Shown here: piece by piece, positions 61,371 to 64,000 of the stretch
Numbering within the stretch: the stretch's first letter is position 1
Layout of the letters: each line of letters starts with the position of its first letter
From: DAIDKA01 sp036521075
Lineage (GTDB): Bacteria; Pseudomonadota; Gammaproteobacteria; Steroidobacterales; Steroidobacteraceae
Assembly: GCA_036521075.1 (NCBI GenBank)
Contig: DATDIL010000165.1
Span: 37,975-101,974 of the forward strand
DNA: 64,000 bases
Direction: 5' to 3'
Notes under the pieces: generated by a model
Told to the model about the DNA's origin: nothing
The model's input: only the letters and a program-made list of their open reading frames with translations
Database searches by the model: none
Translations under genes and position numbers: made by a program

Positions 61371-63247
61371 GAGGGAATTATAGGGGAATAGCGCCGCGAT
61401 TGGCCGCTCGCACCGCCCAGACCGGCAACTTCCGCGACTGAATCACTGCTGTCGGGCAAAAAGCCGCCGGCCTGGCGTGTCCACAATGTCTCGTAGAGGC
61501 CGCCGGCAGCCAGAAGTTCCGCGTGCGAACCGTCCTCGACAATTCGCCCGCCATCGAATACCAGGATACGGTCAAGGTGCGCAATGGTGGACAGTCGGTG
61601 TGCCACGACCAGCACCGTGCGAGCGCGCATCAGATCACTCAAGGTTTCCTGAATGGCCTTTTCGGTCACCGAATCGAGGCTGGAGGTCGCCTCATCGAGG
61701 ATCAGAATCGGCGCATTCTTCAACACCACCCGCGCAATGGCGACGCGCTGGCGTTGACCGCCGGACAGCTTGATGCCGCGCTCGCCCACCAGCGCCGCGT
61801 AGCCGCCGGGCACGTTCTGGATGAAATCATGGGCGTGGGCCTTGCGCGCCGCGGCGACGACTTCCTCATCACTCGCCCCCTGGCGTCCGTAACGGATGTT
61901 CTCCATCAGGCTGCGGTGGAACAGACTCGGATCCTGCGGAATCAGGCCCAGATGCGCATGCAAGGACTCCTGCGTGATCTGGCGCACATCGGTGCCATCG
62001 ATCAGCACGCGCCCGTGTTGCGGTTCGTACAGGCGCAGGATCAGGCTCACGAAGGTGGATTTTCCCGACCCGGAATAGCCCACCAGGCCCACCCGCTGCC
62101 CGGGCGCAATCCGCACCGACAGATCATCGAACACCGTGGCCCCCCCTTCGTAGGCGAATTTCACTCGCTGCAGCTCGATCGCGCCACGGGTGATGTGAGC
62201 CGGCAAAGCGCCCGGAAGATCGATGATTTCATGCGGCCGGATTATTGTATGCACACCATTCGTGACATTGCCGACGTACTCGAAGAAGTCCAGGAAGCGA
62301 CGACTGAGATTGCGCGCTTCGTTGATGATGAGCAGCGCCGTAGTCGCGGCCATCACGAATTCCGCGACGCTGATGACGCCGCGGCTCCACAGCAGCAAGG
62401 CATAGAACAATGTGCCGATTTTAAGGATCAGGGCGGCCACGAACTGAAACCAGCGCACCCGCTCCGAATAGTGGTTGGAGCGCTGGATGGTCACCAGCTC
62501 GTGCTTCAGCTGCCGGTCCAGATACCCGCGCTCAAATCCGAGCCTTGCGAACAGGCGCGCATTGGTGAGATTCGTGACCGCATCCACCACCTTGCCGGTG
62601 GTATCGCTGCGCGCCGCCGCGGCGGTTACTGCGAAGGGCCGGGCCCGTGTGGCCAGAAACCACGACAGACCCACGAAGCAGGCGGCCCACACGCCAACGA
62701 GCACGGCGAGGCCGGGGTATGCCGACCACAGCACCACGGTTGCCACGACGAACACAATGGCCATGGGCCAGAAATCAAAAATCACCGCCCATACGCTCTG
62801 GGACACGCCCAGCGAGGTCTCGCTGATCCGGTGTGCCAGCGCACCGGCGAAGTCGTTGTGCATATAGCGGTGCGAGTGATGCTGCAGGTAGGCGTACAGC
62901 GCCCGGGTTACGGCGTGCCGCTGCCGCGGACCCACCGTCACCTGGCAATACCCGGCGGCACGGCTGGCCAGTACCTCCACGACGGCCAGGCCGATGAACA
63001 GCATCAAGGGGTGCAGCAACGGACCGGTCAGGATCGGGCCTGCCGCACGCCCGCCCGTCACGGCCCGGATGATTCGCGCCAAGGCGTAGGGAATCAGGAT
63101 GCCGCAGGTCGAATTCACGGTCTCGAACACCAGCATCCCGCTGTACCACCAGCGGAATTCGCGCAGAAAATAGCCAACAAACCGCAGCGGTGTCGCTGGC
63201 AGAGCCGGGGCATCCGAGGCGCGGGAAAATGGAGGGCTGACCGTCAT
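61367..63247 (-). CDS. ABC exporter, fused membrane and ATPase domains
   Basis: A 626-residue half-transporter. About six membrane helices (residues 20-330) are followed by an ATPase domain with Walker A GYSGSGKST, signature LSGGQRQRVAIAR, Walker B ILILDEATSSLD and the H-loop HRLSTI. It resembles the MsbA/ABCB export group. The ATG at 63247 is preferred to a GTG at 63256; neither has a strong ribosome site. It is the first gene of the operon with ilvE and bkd genes and starts 100 bases from the divergent hutC-like gene. Substrate is unknown. Confidence 0.9.
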   Translation of the reverse strand: MTVSPPFSRASDAPALPATPLRFVGYFLREFRWWYSGMLVFETVNSTCGILIPYALARIIRAVTGGRAAGPILTGPLLHPLMLFIGLAVVEVLASRAAGYCQVTVGPRQRHAVTRALYAYLQHHSHRYMHNDFAGALAHRISETSLGVSQSVWAVIFDFWPMAIVFVVATVVLWSAYPGLAVLVGVWAACFVGLSWFLATRARPFAVTAAAARSDTTGKVVDAVTNLTNARLFARLGFERGYLDRQLKHELVTIQRSNHYSERVRWFQFVAALILKIGTLFYALLLWSRGVISVAEFVMAATTALLIINEARNLSRRFLDFFEYVGNVTNGVHTIIRPHEIIDLPGALPAHITRGAIELQRVKFAYEGGATVFDDLSVRIAPGQRVGLVGYSGSGKSTFVSLILRLYEPQHGRVLIDGTDVRQITQESLHAHLGLIPQDPSLFHRSLMENIRYGRQGASDEEVVAAARKAHAHDFIQNVPGGYAALVGERGIKLSGGQRQRVAIARVVLKNAPILILDEATSSLDSVTEKAIQETLSDLMRARTVLVVAHRLSTIAHLDRILVFDGGRIVEDGSHAELLAAGGLYETLWTRQAGGFLPDSSDSVAEVAGLGGASGQSRRYSPIIPS

Positions 63248-63313
63248 GAATCGCACTCAAGTGTAGTGCAACGCGCCATGACCGCCAGCCGGGCCCGGGC
63301 AAGGGACCTTAGC

Positions 63314-63341
63314 TTGCAAGTTGTATGTACAACCCTATACT
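63314..63341 (+). promoter_or_regulatory. hutC promoter with GntR/HutC-type operator in the spacer; leaderless start
   Basis: A -35 TTGCAA (63314-63319) and a -10 TATACT (63336-63341) are separated by 16 bases. The spacer is filled by a near-perfect palindrome, GTTGTATGTACAAC (63320-63333), resembling the HutC operator (TGTATATACA core). Binding would exclude polymerase. The ATG of hutC begins six bases after the -10 element, so transcript and translation start coincide and the mRNA is probably leaderless. The divergent ABC exporter gene starts 73 bases to the left and may be controlled from the same site. Confidence 0.75.
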
Positions 63342-63346
63342 AGAGC

Positions 63347-64000
63347 ATGACCCTCCCGCTGTACGAGCGCATCAAGGCGCTCATCCTCACCGAGATTTCC
63401 AGCGGGGGCTGGGCCGAGGGCCAGCGCATTCCTTCGGAGAACGACCTGGTCCGCCGGGTTGGCGCTTCGCGCATGACCGTGAACCGGGCATTACGCGAAC
63501 TGGCCGCTGCCGGATATCTGGTGCGGCGACAGGGCGTGGGAAGCTTTGTGGCGCAGCTGCGTGCCCAGGCTCAACCGCTCGCCATCCGCGACATTGCCGA
63601 TGAGATTCGTGACCGCGGTCACCTGCACGCGGTGCGGGTGATCACCCTGGAGCGCTGCATCGCCACCGCGCAGCTGGCCGCGCATTTCAATCTGCGCCGC
63701 GGCCATGAGCTCTTTCACTCGCGGCTGGTGCACCTCGAGAGCGGGCTGCCCCTGCAACTCGAAGACCGCTACGTCAATCCCGCTGTGGCACCGGGGTATT
63801 TGGCGCAGGACTTCGCGGCAATCACGCCGCATGCCTACCTGCTGAGGATCGCCCCGCTGCAGAGCGTCGAACACATCGTGCAGGCGACCCGCACCGATAA
63901 TCCCACTGCCCAACTGCTGCAGATGGACGTGACGGAGCCGTGCCTGGTGCTGCATCGACGCACCTGGACGCTGCGGGCGGTCGTCACGGCCGTGACACTG
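63347..64000 (+). CDS. hutC: HutC-like GntR/UTRA repressor (3' end beyond the window)
   Basis: The first 218 residues of a GntR-family repressor that continues past the window edge. A winged-helix domain (about 1-70) has IPSENDLVRRVGASRMTVNR as the DNA-contacting helix. The UTRA ligand domain follows, with LERCIATAQLAAHFNLRRG, VHLESGLPLQLEDRYVNP and AHAYLLRIAPLQ-type ITPHAYLLRIAPLQSVEH, a pattern closely resembling HutC. HutC represses histidine-use genes and responds to urocanate; hut genes would be expected beyond 64000. A role for the divergent exporter/bkd operon is also possible. No ribosome site precedes the ATG. Confidence 0.88.
   Translation, partial: MTLPLYERIKALILTEISSGGWAEGQRIPSENDLVRRVGASRMTVNRALRELAAAGYLVRRQGVGSFVAQLRAQAQPLAIRDIADEIRDRGHLHAVRVITLERCIATAQLAAHFNLRRGHELFHSRLVHLESGLPLQLEDRYVNPAVAPGYLAQDFAAITPHAYLLRIAPLQSVEHIVQATRTDNPTAQLLQMDVTEPCLVLHRRTWTLRAVVTAVTL

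Noticed and set aside
61523..63343. Plus-strand open frame of about 606 codons antisense to the ABC exporter
   Set aside because: It mirrors the exporter, whose ABC motifs are all intact on the minus strand. Long antisense frames are expected in high-GC DNA, and its product shows no domain or ribosome site.

Overview
The window is a compact, high-GC chromosomal segment (coding on both strands, short intergenic gaps, many 4-bp start/stop overlaps). Orthologue-like genes such as slyX, slyD, a ybiI-type zinc-finger gene, a fiu/ybiX iron module, dcp, xthA, hutC and an iso-branched fatty-acid style bkd cluster suggest a gammaproteobacterium, probably near Xanthomonadales/Nevskiales. That placement is inference from gene content only. 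I saw no rRNA, tRNA, CRISPR array, phage or insertion sequence, and no stretch over 300 bases lacks a gene.

Region 1 (1-3.97 kb) holds a secreted protein, a carotenoid oxygenase, a BON-domain protein, a YbiI-like zinc-finger protein and a small secreted protein. Region 2 (3.95-13.2 kb, minus strand) is a tightly overlapped phosphonate operon. In transcription order it encodes a CDP-alcohol phosphatidyltransferase fused to a 2OG-Fe(II) oxygenase-like domain, a flippase-like membrane protein, a nucleotidyltransferase, PEP mutase fused to a second nucleotidyltransferase, phosphonopyruvate decarboxylase, an aminoethylphosphonate aminotransferase and a ModA-like protein without a signal peptide. 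A BamA-like barrel gene lies directly upstream. The set reads as synthesis of 2-aminoethylphosphonate (AEP), its activation as a nucleotide, and transfer to a lipid: a probable phosphonolipid pathway with an unusual oxygenase fusion.

Region 3 (13.96-34.6 kb, minus strand) looks like one operon of about 20 kb. It encodes a TolC-type channel, a HlyD/MacA-type adaptor, a MacB-type ATPase, five tandem pairs of FtsX/MacB-type permeases (ten genes), the in-frame scar of a sixth pair, a PotD-like lipoprotein, an NtrC-type regulator, its NtrY-like kinase and SlyX. A near-consensus sigma-54 promoter precedes tolC. Three GCGGACA repeats at exact 12-bp spacing lie upstream of it, so the regulator at the far end of the operon probably controls the whole unit.

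Region 4 (34.7-55 kb) is mostly core and accessory housekeeping: RIO kinase, fatty-acid hydroxylase-like protein, TMEM165/GDT1-like transporter, ABC-F ATPase, peroxiredoxin, exonuclease III, a Fur-controlled iron-uptake module (TonB receptor, PKHD hydroxylase, Sel1 protein), exported methyltransferase-like protein, ZIP transporter, oligopeptidase, SlyD, HpnB-like glycosyltransferase, MFS transporter, lytic transglycosylase-like protein and hydroxypyruvate isomerase-like protein. Region 5 (55-63.3 kb) ends with a branched-chain keto-acid dehydrogenase operon (ABC exporter, IlvE, E1 alpha, E1 beta, E2) transcribed away from a truncated hutC-like gene. The hutC operator-like palindrome sits inside its own promoter.
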